Shown here: positions 23,889-35,002 of the stretch, one piece after another
Numbering within the stretch: the first letter of the stretch is position 1
Layout: each line of letters opens with the position of its first letter
Origin: Cryptomeria japonica
Lineage: Eukaryota; Streptophyta; Pinopsida; Cupressales; Cupressaceae
DNA length: 64,000 bases
Reading direction: 5' to 3'
Assembly: GCF_030272615.1 (NCBI RefSeq)
Contig: NC_081412.1
Span: 478,617,657-478,681,656 of the forward strand
The notes under the pieces: generated by a model
Told to the model about the DNA's origin: nothing
The model's input: the letters and a program-made list of their open reading frames with translations, nothing else
The model's database searches: none
Made by a program: the position numbers and the translations under genes

Positions 23889-25516
23889 TGTGTGGGGGAA
23901 AAAAAAGCGAGACTAGGTCAATCATGCCCTAATCCTACCTTTTGACACACATTACGGAATACGAAAGAGCCTAGAGATATCGCACAATTGGCTACTTCTT
24001 TTGGTGAAAGAGAGAGCCACGGGATATCTATTAGGATTTCTATCCCCTTGTTGAAATTGTAAGATCAAGTAATGCAAGTTCAAACCCTAATCCCAAAATG
24101 CAAGTATGAACCAATAACAAGATTGCAGAATTGAGATTAAACAATGAACAACTGTAAGTACAAGGATGAAAAAAGAATGCAGATATGTACTCAGAGTCAA
24201 AATCAGACTGAAAATGTTCGAGACGGGAGCGCGGGCGCCACTGTCCTGAAAACTGCACCGGAAACCACTGTTCTGCACTCTGAAACACTGTCTGGAAACT
24301 ATCTGCAAACTGTCTGTCCGGAGGACCAGGGCACCCAGTGCCTCTGTCCCAGGGACCAAGGCACCCAGCGCCCCTGTCCCAGTCTCCTGCTCTGCAATTT
24401 CACACAGAGTGCTGTTCCAACCTTCTCTCTCCGGATCTGTATCCCGCGGTGTCGTCCGAATCTTGAAACCTGCAATAATATCTGAAAAAGGGGGAGGGGC
24501 GGCTATATAGGGTTTTGCCTTAGTCAAACCCCCACTTCAGTGATTTCCACCTCCACGAATAGCCAAGTTGTTTTGTAAAATGTATTGTGTGTGTAGACCT
24601 AGTGTGTGTGCAAGGTCCAAAATGCAAGAAAGCAAACTAGAGCAACCTAGAAAGTAAACCCTAATTGCTTGTAAATGATAATGTAAATGCTCTAAATCAA
24701 GATGCAATGTGATCTAAAGCATGAATAAATGATGTATCAAAGCTTATGCAAAGACATGAAAACAATACGAAATCATACCCAACCCTCAAGGGAGGAGTAC
24801 AAGCCAATCTTCAGTCGGTAATCTCCTATTGTTCTTCAATGTCTTCCAAGCCCTAAGTGGATGAATGAATTTGATAGATGCTTGATAGAATGATGTTGAA
24901 TGTTGTTGAAGTCCTCAAAGATCTGCTCTTTCGCTGCATATGAAGTTCCTGGAAACAAAAATCCGATCCCTTCAAATGAAGAAGGAGAGCTCTTATGTAG
25001 GAAACCCTAGATCAAAAATTCATATTTTGGCCGACCTAGAGATTGAATATCCCGCCAATTTCTTGGGGTTAAGCTTTATTTTATGATTGGATCGTGCTCC
25101 CAAAATTTTGGGAAAAATGTCCGGGACCATGTGCACCGGGCGCCATGGTTCCAGCAACTTTTCACCAAATTTTCAGGGCCATCGGATATGATGATTTTAG
25201 AGAGAATCCCGAAGTTATAGGTGATTTCGAGATGTTTTGACCCCGAAACCAAGCCCCCAAGTTCGGAATAGGACTTAATTAGGGTTTTTGATTGAGTGAT
25301 GTATTGAAGGAATAAAATGCGAGGGGCGCGCTTTAGTGAAAGGGCCCAACTTTATGATGTAGAGAATGATGAAATAGGACCTTAGACCTAATTAATTTGA
25401 TTAATTAAGTGCTAAAGGAGAAATGCAATGCAGAATGTAAAATGCACTAAGGCGGGTGCTAAACTAGGTGTGAAATTGTACCACCCTAGCGAGTGCGTAC
25501 AATTTACGACGCTACA
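23889..25516 (-). mobile_element. Solo LTR D inside the PMD gene of element C
   Basis: The 1628-bp insertion is flanked by CCACG at 23884-23888 and 25517-25521. It has TG...CA ends in both orientations. On the minus strand it starts TGTAGCGTCGTAAATTGT, like the LTR start of C (TGTAGACACCTAAAATTGT), and has CTACATAAGAGCTCTCC, a TATA-like site seen in E. I therefore assign minus orientation. There is no PBS, gag or second LTR, so it is a solo LTR left by recombination. Short G/C phrases (GGCGCC, GGGCACCCAG, CACCCAGCGCC) cluster at 24228-24375, with another near 25135. Confidence 0.88.
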
Positions 25517-26885
25517 CCACGGGTCAGTGGGATTGGGCTGTGGGGTCACATTGTTACAGGTGTGGGCCTATGAGCATATGCCAGTGATGAGACCGATACA
25601 TTTCAGGGGAAGAGGTCATGGATGCAGTTTTGTACACTTGTACGACATGATCACTTCGCAGCCATGGATTGGCAGGTTAGAGCACTGGCGGCGGGTGATT
25701 GATGACATGGATATGGTCATATGGAGGCCATACCTTGGATGTGAGCAGTGGGAGGATGATGTAGTAGAGCTACCCTACACCTTCTGGAGTAGGTATCTGA
25801 TTGGGCAGATGCCCTATGTACTAGAGAGGCAGTTAGTGGACAGGGTGGGCAGGTAGTTCAGTAGGATCCAGCGGATGCCACGGGGTTCAGGCATGTATGC
25901 ATGGACTGTCAGAGATCAGGCGCAGTTTGAGCCTTTATTATCATATGATCAGGCTGTTACATAGCTAGTAGAGATGATGCCCCTACCCTGGGACATGTGG
26001 CCAAAGATTGAGGATGCCAACATGGATGCCGAGTACACAGCATACTGGGTCGAGCATCCATTTCCACGCCTGACGGATCGCGGAGAGCTACTAGATGGAG
26101 ATGGTGGTGGGGATGGGGATGATGATGGAGATGATGGAGCCAGAGGCCGACAGAGGAGGAGGGGGGTAGTTGGAGAGAGGAGGGTGGTGCCATGGAGGGA
26201 GGGTGGAGGGGACAGGCAGGCTCGGGTGGTGAGGGGTCATGGTGGATTACCACTATAGGTGCCAGCAGCACAGGGTCCCAGACAGGTGCAGGTACAGGGA
26301 CAGGGACAGGGACAGATATAGGGACAGGCACCAGTACAGGCACAGACATAGGGGCAGGTACCCGTACAGGAGGAGCCACAGGTAGAGCCACAGGGGGCTG
26401 AGGTAGAGGAGGATGAGCTCACGGAGCTGAGGGAGATCTGTTAGGGACAGGCAGATGAGATCCAGGAGCTGGAGAGAGAGAGGGATAGGCTCAGGAGGTG
26501 GCTCAGAGATACTGAGCAGGAGCGGGATCAGGCCATTCAGCACTACACAGAGGCTGAGACAACACTAAGGGCTGGGAGGTAGGCGACAGAGGACACAGGG
26601 TCCAGATATGCCTATATTCTGCGGGTAGGGGAGGAGATCGGTTACTGGCAGGATCTTTATTATGGTGCGGTGCTAGCTAATCAGTGGGTGAGGAGCTTCC
26701 ATAGACCATCACGGACAACGACAGCTACGGGAGGGAGCCGGAGGAGACAGGTGTCTAGTGGTGGGGTTATGGGTCCTCCACCACCACCAGATAGAGGAGA
26801 CAGGAGGGATGATCCTGGGGCGGGTCCTTCGGGGGCTCAGATTCCATCAAGGCCAAGAGGCTCCGAGGGAGGGAGTTCATTATAG

Positions 26886-26992
26886 CCGTAGAGGGCTCCC
26901 TATGTATCAGTATTGTACCATTTTTGTATGATGATGTAGACACCTTCGGGTGATTGTAGCCATATAATTTTTTGACATCATTGTATCATGAC

Positions 26993-27041
<49 letters not shown>

Positions 27042-28389
27042 TGATTCTTCTTTGCGGCAGCTATATGCATGTGTACCTATGTGATGAGATGTTTTTATGT
27101 GATGCTTATGACATGGATGCAAATATGTACATGATGCAATGCATATTTTTTGTTCTTTTATGTTTTATATGTGTATGCTAATGCAAATGTGAATGTATGG
27201 AATGGAGATGAATATGATAATGCAAAAGATTATTGACATGATGAGAATATAAAATGTGCTAACATGTGTTGTGTGTAGGATGTGATGCAATTGTGATATT
27301 TATATGTATGTATGAAATGCTTAATATGTGGTAATGCAGGTGCAAACTACATGAAATGCAAATGTTTTGGCGTGTCATTATACTCAGTCATGTGATAGCA
27401 GGCTACACGGACTCAAGAAGGATGATGGAAGTCAATCAAGAAAGGGGGATGAAAGACAGAAGATATGAAAGTGAAAGAGCTTCTTGTGCGTTATCATCAT
27501 TGAGCTTTATTATGGCAAGTAGGTTATGACAATTGAGGCATATGTTTGACCCAGAAAGTCATTGTACCTGTTTGCATGGAGATAAGACAGTCACAAACAA
27601 GGAATGCCCTAGTTCATACTAGACTCACAGTGTCCTCATATCCTTGGACAAGTCAGAGCATTACTAGGAGACAATCCACAGACAACAAAAGAAAATAGGT
27701 GATGATACCCCATCCTCGCCTTTCTAGTCAAAGACATCCTAGAGATAGAATCTCTAGTCAGAGACATCCTGGAAAAGTTAAAAGACATGTCACCAGAAGA
27801 TGAAATCAAAAGAAAACCAAGACTCAACACCAACATCCACTGTAGCCCTCTAGTTTAGTGTCTCTTGTCACTTGTATAAGTTTTATTTGATTGTGGTCAC
27901 AATGTTTACTTTCACAGAAAGGATAGATAGCACTAAACCATATGTTGTCTGAGTCTGTTGAAAGATTTGATTTGTTGAAGCCCATTGTTGCTGCTGTGTC
28001 TCATCTGAAACTGACTGAATCCATGAAATTGATACTTTATTGTGGAGAAGATGAAAATTTATTGTGGATCTGTGATTCAAATGTTTCTTTATTGTGGATT
28101 GTGCACGGATAGACTGAAGGAAGCTGGAAGAAACTATACTCCTCGAAACATGTGATGTTCTCAGTTCCACACCCATCACTAGATGTAGGATTTGCCTTAG
28201 CCACAGATAGGATCTGATTTATTATGGATGGAAAGGGAGGTTTATTATGAATGGCGAACCAATCTTAGGTAGATCAATAACAAGCCATGATGGGAATGGG
28301 TAAGTTTATTATGAACGAATAGGTTGTGAGTGTGTGCAAAGTGAAAGGATGAAAGTGAATCCTGAAGGAGGGAGGAGCAATGTCTCTAT
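26886..28389. other. Element C region between the convergent PMD and gag-pol genes
   Basis: There is no gene. A (TA)n microsatellite of about 38 bp sits near 26998-27036. On the coding (minus) strand the phrase CCACAATAAA or CCATAATAAA, which contains AATAAA, occurs about six times between 28030 and 28320 and once near 27510. These could serve as polyadenylation signals between the two convergent transcripts. Confidence 0.5.
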
Positions 28390-28545
28390 GCATGGCGTTG
28401 GTGACCCAGTTTTCACCATGGTACTTGCCGAGGGTGCCACCGAAGTGGTTTTTACCATTGGACGAAATTATTTCTCTTTACTTTTTTCAATTTTTCAATG
28501 TTTTTTTGTGTCACAAGGCGCCTGTTTGCCAGGTTTTCACCAAGT
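28390..28545 (-). repeat. Post-pol motif, three variants, shared with element B
   Basis: On the minus strand the phrase GGTGAAAACCTGGCAAACAG followed by GCGCC lies at about 28508-28540, and shorter relatives (GGTGAAAACTGGGTCACC, GGTAAAAACCACTTCGGTGG) lie at 28395-28460. Element B has two copies just after its integrase (42341 and 42408). The position directly after pol in both elements suggests a conserved RNA or DNA signal. Confidence 0.6.
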
Positions 28546-28631
28546 AACGATTTTTATGTTTTATAATTTTTTTTGTATTTTTGAAATTTTTGAATTTTTT
28601 TGTATTTTTTGAATTAGGATATTCTGAAGAG

Positions 28632-29828
28632 CTATGTGTAAAACCTACGAAGGTGCATGCTATTGATAGGATCCTCCAAAGGTTCACCTTCTGTAGTTGA
28701 GAGCTGATATGCCCCAGATTCATATGCTGTTGTAATAATGTAAGGACCAAGCCAATTTGGTTCGAACTTGCCCTTCTTCTCTCTGTCTTGCTGATTTTTG
28801 GGATTTTCTCTGAGAACTAAGTCCCCTACCTCAAATGTGCAAGGCTTGACCTTATTACTGTAACTGCATTGTTCCTTGACTGAATGATGTGTAGCTTGAG
28901 TGGCTGTCTTCCTTGATAAAGGAACTGAGATAGAATTACTAGTGTGTGGACTACATAGGCCCATATGCATGTCACCTAAAAAAGTTTGGGCATCCCTGAT
29001 AACAAAGTCCCTTGAGGAAGCTCCATTAAAGGTCCACGATGTATCGCCATAAGGGGATGGATCCATAGAACAAGTGGATGAGTGATGAAGGCTTGTGATT
29101 GCGAAAAGAAGTGAAAGTATAATGACATGATAGAGACTAAGGATCAAAAAGTATGCTTTATGACTTAAAATTGTAGAACTTTTGCCCCCAGTTATTTTGA
29201 TATTAGGGGAGATCAACTCTTGTTCGTTTTGCTTCATAGGATTTTTATCCTTGACTTTGATTTTTGTGGAGTCCAGTAGCTTTTGATTTTGATTTGGACT
29301 AAAGGACTTTTCTTTATTATTGACTTTTAGATTTTTCTTTTCAAAGCTTGATTTTTGATCCCTAATGAGTAAGGGCTTTTGTAATTCTTGTTGATCCAAG
29401 TCTGGAAGTGGAGTGGAAATGGAATGAGTGGATGATATGGTAAAGCTATGTGAGTTATCAAGAGGGTTGGCGATATGCTCAATAGATTCTTCTCTGGAAC
29501 CACTCTTAGGACTATTGATACCAAGAGGTGCTTGCACCACTAGAGGAGATTTGCATTTAGACTTAGTAGCCACAACACTAGGTGGTTCACACCCAATTCC
29601 TTGACATTGCAATTTTTTTGTAGGTTGTTCTTGTCGACTGAATACCTTAGAAGATAGTGGGAGCTGATCAACATGAAAGATATACTCACCACATCCCATG
29701 TCTTTAAACTTGAAATTTTCTTTTAGCTCTGTTTGCTTTGATGTTGAAGCTTTTAATGATTCTGGATCCACATATGCTGATGAAGGAATAGCTTCTCGAT
29801 TGACTGGGATTGTTATTTCTGATCTAGG
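28632..29828 (-). pseudogene. Element C linker plus integrase C-terminal domain
   Basis: This frame continues directly from protease after a single TGA at 29829. The first two thirds is a Ser/Lys/Gln-rich linker with no recognised domain (SKCKSPLVVQAPLG, SFSPNQNQKLLDSTK). A strongly hydrophobic stretch (AYFLILSLYHVIILSLLFA) could span a membrane or be chance. The last 75 residues are the end of a gypsy integrase: FEVGDLVLRENPKNQQ, GKFEPNWLGPYII and SMHLRRFYT, matching element B 41,910-42,110 almost word for word. The zinc-binding and catalytic parts of integrase, RT and both RNases H are missing, yet the frame is kept. Confidence 0.8.
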
Positions 29829-30479
29829 TCACAGATTGTTGCAGTATATGAATGGATTTGGGTCAGCTTTGACAGTCACTTCAACTCCATTATGTGGAAA
29901 CTTGATACATCGATGATATGTAGATGGTACTACGCTCATCTCATGAATCCATGGACGTCCTAGCAATATATTGTATGTGAGATCTAGGTCTAGGACTTGA
30001 CAAACCACATCCTTTGTAACTGGCCCAACTCTGAGAGGTAAGGTGACTGTGCCTTTGGATGAATGCTCTTCATCATCATATGCTTTGATAGTAATTTTGT
30101 TTGTAGAATTCACAGCTTTGTTGGAATATCCCAATTGTTTAATAGTGCTCAATGTACAAATGTTTAGACCAGCTCCTCCATCTATTAGGACTCGTTTGAT
30201 TCGATGTTTGTGAATGAAGGCTTCAATGTGTAGTGGTGCATTATGTGGTTGACTTATGGAAGCGTCGTAAGCTTCTATAAATGTAAGGGAATGTGGAATG
30301 GAAAGGTATCCCATCATGGCTTGAAACTGGTCCACGTTCAAATCAGTAGGAATGACAGTGTCTCTCAAGATTTTGTCAAGAATGGCCTTATGTGCGGGGG
30401 ATATGCGTAAGAGCTCAAGGATGGAGATGAGCATGGGTGTCTTCCCTAACTGTTCTACAAGATCATACTCAGGTTTGGT
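29829..30479 (-). pseudogene. Element C aspartic protease
   Basis: The retroviral-type aspartic protease is in the same frame as gag, behind one TGA at 30480. The active-site motif is VLIDGGAGLNICTL, with the catalytic Asp kept. DLTYNILLGRPWIHEM is the conserved flap-to-C-terminal region (the ILG-R-P-W motif). The same protein is found in B at 36464-36865 with the same DGGAGLN site. The core is intact over 201 codons. It would release gag products in the particle. Confidence 0.85.
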
Positions 30480-32738
30480 TCATGAGGAAGCGGTGTTTTT
30501 AGTTGGAGCACCTTGCAAAGTGAATTTACCTCGGTGGGTTGTGACATTACATTCAGAGGTAGGTTCGGAAGAAGATCCAACACCTTTTAGGACAATCCTG
30601 GGTCTCCGGGTAGAATTCTCAGGGTTTTTGTCCTTGATGATAATGGTAGAGACGTAATTGTCCATTGAAATGTGATTGATAGTTGAATCATAGTTATAGG
30701 TTGCTCTGGTATAGTTGGTTTGGTCATTTGTGGCTTTAGCTTTTCCCTTGTCATGTTTTGGGAATGGTTCCTTAAACATCTCATGTTCTTGATTGGATGA
30801 GTGTCCCTCAATCTCAATGTCACCTCTATCAATGAGATCTTGTATGATGTTCTTCAGTCGATGACAATTTCCTATCTTATGACCCTTGCTCTGATGAAAT
30901 TCACAATACTCATCATCATTCCACCAATTTGGTTTAACCTTTGGTTCATATGGAGGAAAATCTGGAATAGTGATTACCTTGTTTGCCACTAGCTTTTTGA
31001 AAACTGACTCAAGTGGTTCTCCCAATGGAGTGTACTTCCTTCGTGATTTAGAAGTTGTTTGAGTATTCACTTGATTTGATCCAGAAAAGATGAATTTGGG
31101 TCGCACTGTGTTGGCGTCAACAACACCATCATTGACTGTGTTCTTGTTTTTATTCCAAAATCTCGGCTTGTCTTTTCCTTTAAAGTCATCTTTGTTTTCC
31201 TTGAATATCTTAATGACTCCTTGTTCAATTAGGACCTTCTCTGTTGCTAAGCCTTTTTCAATGACGTCCTTGAAGGTGGAAAAACAAGCTTTCCTTAGAT
31301 CATAGACAATGTCTTTGTTAACATTTTGGGTGAACATTTCTACCATTTGTTTTTGTGGAATTTCACAAGAGCATCTGCTGGCTAGATTCCTCCATCTTTG
31401 TAAAAATGATGAAAAAGATTCTCCATCCCTTTGCTTGGTGTTGCACAAAGTAGTGACTGATATGTCTGTCTCTATATTGTAGGAGAAATGTTGAATAAAT
31501 GCCTCTGCTAAGTCACCCCATGACTTAATTCCAGGTGGAAGTTGGAAGAACCATTCCATAGCTTGATCACCTAAGCTTTGTGGGAATAATCTCATCAAAT
31601 ATGTCTCTTCTGCTGCTACCTCAATGCAGGCTGTGAAAAACTGTCTTATGTGTGCCTTAGGATACCCTTTGCCTCTATACTTATCAAATTTAGGCATCAC
31701 AAAGTGTGTAGGAAAAGGAGGCATTGGAATGCTCTTGTCAAATGGATACGGACATATGTCTCTCATTGTGTATGTTGGCTTCGGTGTATTTATGTCCTCC
31801 ATTTTCTTTTGTAAGTCCCTGATTTGTTGCTCTAAATTGCTCTTAGGTGGAGATCGACTTCTTGGACCATACCCCATGCTTGAGGCACCAATTGGAGGAG
31901 AAGCATGTTGCATATATGGATGATATTGATCATACACATGTTCATATGGAGGAGGTCTATAGTGATGCTGCATATATGGACCACTTGGTATAGATTCATG
32001 TTGAGGAACGAAATATCTATTTTGTCCATGTATACCATACTCTACAGGCATGTCATGTTCTAATGTGTTTCCCCCAAATTTGACACGGGGTTTCCTTGTG
32101 TCCAAATTTTGAGCATGCCTTTGAATATCCAATTGCTTTGGTGGTTGATCCTTAGCATTGATATGTGATTGAGCATATTTTTCTGCATAAGACTTCCATA
32201 ATGGTTTGCGAAGGTGAGTATCATATGCTTGACCATGTGTATGTGGGACCTTTGGTTTTTGAAACAAAGATGATGGTGATTCAGGCACCATATGTGGTCC
32301 TCTATTTCCTCCACTATTAGGCCTTCTTTGATCCATGTTGGAGTGAGTTTGTTGCAAAGGTCGATTTTCCATTATTTGAGACATGTCAAAATCATGAGGT
32401 ATCTTGGCTCCACTTTGTGCCATCATTTGTAAGAAGTATTATCTATCCCTCCTCATTATTTCCTCAACCAATCGATTGAAATGGGGATTCATAATGGATT
32501 CTTCCACATCTGCTGAATGTATGGAAAAGTTGTCCATATTGTCATTATGTGTAGCATTGTTGTTTGTAGTGTCCATGTTCTCAACATTTGGAATGTTTCT
32601 ATAGGCATCCATGTCAGGTAATGTGTTATGATCAGTATTGAAAAAGACATCATTGTCATACTCATAAGAACTCATGTTTGTGGACTCTTGAGCCTCTTTA
32701 GCTTCTCTCCTAGATTTTTGGGAACGGGTTTCAACCAT
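30480..32738 (-). pseudogene. gag: Element C gag, nearly intact (one internal stop)
   Basis: The start ATG at 32738 gives MVETRSQKSRREAKEAQ. A TAA at 32439 interrupts the frame, followed by 648 open codons. The order is a Pro/His/Tyr-rich N-terminal half, a short coiled-coil (EQQIRDLQKKMEDI), the conserved CPYPFDKSIPMPPFP entry motif, and the capsid core (AHIRQFFTACIEV, YLMRLFPQSLGDQAMEWFF, SFLQRWRNLASRC). Last come a Lys/Asn-rich stretch and a modified zinc knuckle, CEFHQSKGHKIGNC. The length of about 750 codons is normal for Tat gag. Three stops in 1369 codons for gag-protease-linker together indicate recent activity or purifying selection. Confidence 0.9.
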
Positions 32739-33235
32739 GAACTAGGTATTGACCGAGATGTGTGAGACTAGATGAAAAATGGAAAAAGTATGGAAGACCA
32801 AGAGTTGGATGAAATGTAAATGAATCTAAGGTGTACTTGCAATGTCCAAAGTGTAAGACCAAGTATGTATGTAGTAGAGTAGGTGTGGCTTCCAAAGAGA
32901 GGATAGTTTCTCTTGATGAGGTAAGTTGACCTAGACTCTAAGTAAGACCAAATGAGACCCAAAGGTGATAGACCTTGATGAGGGACCACTTAGCAAAATG
33001 TTGTTGTATGTAGTGTGTTGACAAAGTATGATGAGGACAAGCAAGTGACCTTTTGACTCAAGTTTAGACAAATGTGAATGCAATGTGAGGTGTAAAGAAA
33101 TGATGGACTTTGTGAGACCCAAAGACAGGTTGAATGCTAAATGAAACCCTGGAGAAATGACCTAGGAAGCTCAAGAATTCTGAAACTGATTGCTCTTGTT
33201 TGTTTGCTGGACTGTAAATTTTTTCCAATTCTGAA
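32739..33235 (-). other. Element C leader next to gag
   Basis: No gene is seen. The sequence is purine-rich on the plus strand and has no LTR or tandem structure. It continues the untranslated leader of element C. Confidence 0.5.
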
Positions 33236-33423
33236 CACAGATGTGCCTGTATACTTCACAGACGCGATTTCCTAACATAGACGTGGTTCTGTTTAACATA
33301 GACATCTTTTGAGATTTTTGTAAAGTGCATTGTTGATTCTAGAAACACAGATGCGTTTATGCCCTTCACAGATGCGGTTATACAACATAGACGCTATTAT
33401 GTTAGACATAGACGCGTTTTTGA
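33236..33423 (-). repeat. Element C leader motif cluster 2 (CAGACGCG-like)
   Basis: On the plus strand, CACAGACGCGATT, CATAGACGTGGTT, CACAGATGCGTTT, CACAGATGCGGTT, CATAGACGCTATT and CATAGACGCGTTT follow each other with 15-60 bp gaps, about eight copies in 190 bp. The stretch TTTTGAGATTTTTGTAA is also duplicated. The same motif recurs in cluster 1 on the other side of the leader. Confidence 0.8.
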
Positions 33424-34627
33424 GATTTTTGTAATTTTTTCCAATCTGTGAAGTCGTTTTGTTGTGACCAAATCTGACTATTTGACTATTTTTCGTGACA
33501 AGAGGACACAGTGTTGATGAAGACCCAATGTTTGTAAGTGTCTAGACTCAAAATGACTTCAAGAAAAGTGTGTTGTTTGATGTAAAATGTTTTGCATACA
33601 CTTGAAGACACAAAAGACACAATGTTTTGCTGTTTGGTCTTGAATGTTCTAAATGTTTAAAATAAGTCAAGCACAATTCTTATGGCTGGCCAAGACAATA
33701 GTTGTTGATCCCACATGGGGTTTTACCCCCGAGGCTACGCTATTCAGAGTGGATACTTAGATGCTTGACCTCACTGGCTCCACCCTTGGCACTCACTTCT
33801 TGGGTCAGCCAAGCATCAGTCCCCACAAAAACTCCTTGTGGCGAACTTTGTATCTCTACTAAGAACCGTATGTGTGTGGGTGGCTACCAGAGGTCCGACC
33901 TTCTGCCCCAACAACTAGAAGGATTTGGGCTTCTAAAACAAAAAGGTGCTAGTAAGGGCATCCGCTCATGTGGCTATACATGCGGCACTTTCAGCTCTGT
34001 AAATATAGAAGGCTCCCAGCCGGTAGGGGTTACGCCCTACAAATGATCAAATAAATTTGATCAAACGGGTTTATGGGGAGACATAGTGTCGGTATGAACT
34101 AATTAGCACACGTTGTCCATAGTTTTCACCATGAATATAGTTGTTTATAGTGGTTCGGAAGAGGTGGGTTTTCCTCGCTACGACTTGGATCATTCTCTTC
34201 TCACTAGTAGTCCTAATCACCACATGGGAAGACAAGCCCTCTAAAGATTAAACAAAAAGAGCCTATTGCTCAAGACACAAAGACAATGATTCAATTTTAT
34301 TGCACCAATTGAAGTGTTTGCTAGTCTATGAAAAAAAGGCATACAATAAAAAAAAAAATCCAAAAACCCTTGCCAAGGACCTGCAACAAAGAGTTATTAG
34401 TAGTTTGGATTGTTTCAAATGATCAACCCTTCCTGCAAGCACACAAGTTAGGTAAATTTTAGATCCAAAAGACTTTGTGAAATAGGGGCCTTCAACCAAA
34501 CGATTTTGCTTTGAAGACAAGCTGCACCAATTTCGTTAGCTAGATCTGAAAATGTTAGCTCAAAATAAACCAGATCTGAAACCTTAAATGCAAAACCCAA
34601 AACTAAATCAATAACTCAAAATTTGAA
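33424..34627 (-). other. Element C leader, middle block
   Basis: There is no gene. The part 33690-34070 is unusually GC-rich for the leader and carries short inverted pairs (for example CCACATGGGG and CCCCCGAGG). Its position between two motif clusters equals that of the B/E block. I could not align the sequence convincingly with theirs. Confidence 0.4.
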
Positions 34628-34895
34628 ACCAGTGCACACAGACGCGATTACCTTAGACACAGACGTGACTTTATGATGCAGATGCATTTTTGTGAGACAC
34701 AGATGCGGCTACAGAACCCAGATGCGACTTCTGGACACAAATATGTCTAAAAATACTGCAGACGCACCTTAGGAACACAAATGCGGTTTCCAGAATCTAC
34801 AAAATAAAATACTATCGATAACATAGACGCGGTTCCAGATGTCACAGACGCGCCAGAAAATCAGAAACGCGATCCGAAGGTATGCAGACGTGAAA
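34628..34895 (-). repeat. Element C leader motif cluster 1 (CAGACGCG-like)
   Basis: About twelve copies lie in 270 bp on the plus strand: CACAGACGCGATT, CACAGACGTGACTT, CACAGATGCGGCT, CAGATGCGACTT, CAGACGCACCTT, CATAGACGCGGTTCC, CACAGACGCGCC, AGAAACGCGATCC, CAGACGTGAAA and weaker forms. It starts about 90 bp from the PBS. Confidence 0.8.
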
Positions 34896-34981
34896 ATATC
34901 AAAATGCTGCCGAAAATGTCAGATCTGTAACTTCAAGACACAAAATCTGCAACAAAGATGTTAAATGCAAAAGGGACAAGA

Positions 34982-34999
34982 GTCCCACCGGGTGTGCCA
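34982..34999 (-). other. Element C primer-binding site
   Basis: Minus strand TGGCACACCCGGTGGGAC lies 3 bp from the 5' LTR end. It differs from the B and E PBS (TGGCGCCCACCGTGGGGC), so C uses another tRNA primer. The degraded site of element A at 13106 resembles this one. Confidence 0.88.
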
Positions 35000-35002
35000 A
35001 AA

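Larger units (their letters stand above)
22599..26885 (+). pseudogene. Antisense plant-mobile-domain gene of element C, interrupted by solo LTR D
   Basis: Exon 1 is 22599-22664 (MAFVHRFDRVRRFQRLVEA...), ending at a GTAAGT donor. The intron 22665-23317 ends TTGAGTGCAG. Exon 2 starts in phase 0 with EYFPMLESWERFPS. The PMD (aminotransferase-like) fold follows: ILYVPKFWVNMRLLIALAE, HLSMGEMTVTLEDVYRILR and, after LTR D, LLQVWAYEHMPVMRP and VIWRPYLGCEQWEDD. Removing D and one target copy restores the frame exactly. The tail is Gly/Asp/Arg-rich, then Gln/Gly-rich, then coiled-coil (ELERERDRLRRWLRDTEQER), ending with a proline-rich stretch at 26885. Spliced length would be near 660 codons. About eight stops (TGA 23765, TAG 25854 and others) inactivate it. 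The role is unknown; PMD proteins occur in transposons and in the MAIN/MAIL1 silencing-related host genes. Confidence 0.85.

Noticed and set aside
24087-24527. Opposed frames of 113 and 146 codons
   Set aside because: They lie inside solo LTR D, in a GC-richer part with few stops; no motif and no initiation context.
25957-26543. Minus-strand frames rich in Pro, Val, Leu or Cys
   Set aside because: They are shadows of the low-complexity Gln/Gly-rich and acidic tail of the antisense PMD gene on the plus strand.
26998-27036. (TA)n tract as a functional site
   Set aside because: Ordinary microsatellite in a non-coding stretch.
33690-34070. Claim that the middle block of C leader is homologous to the B/E block
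   Set aside because: Position is equivalent but I could not align shared phrases by eye; a profile search would be needed.
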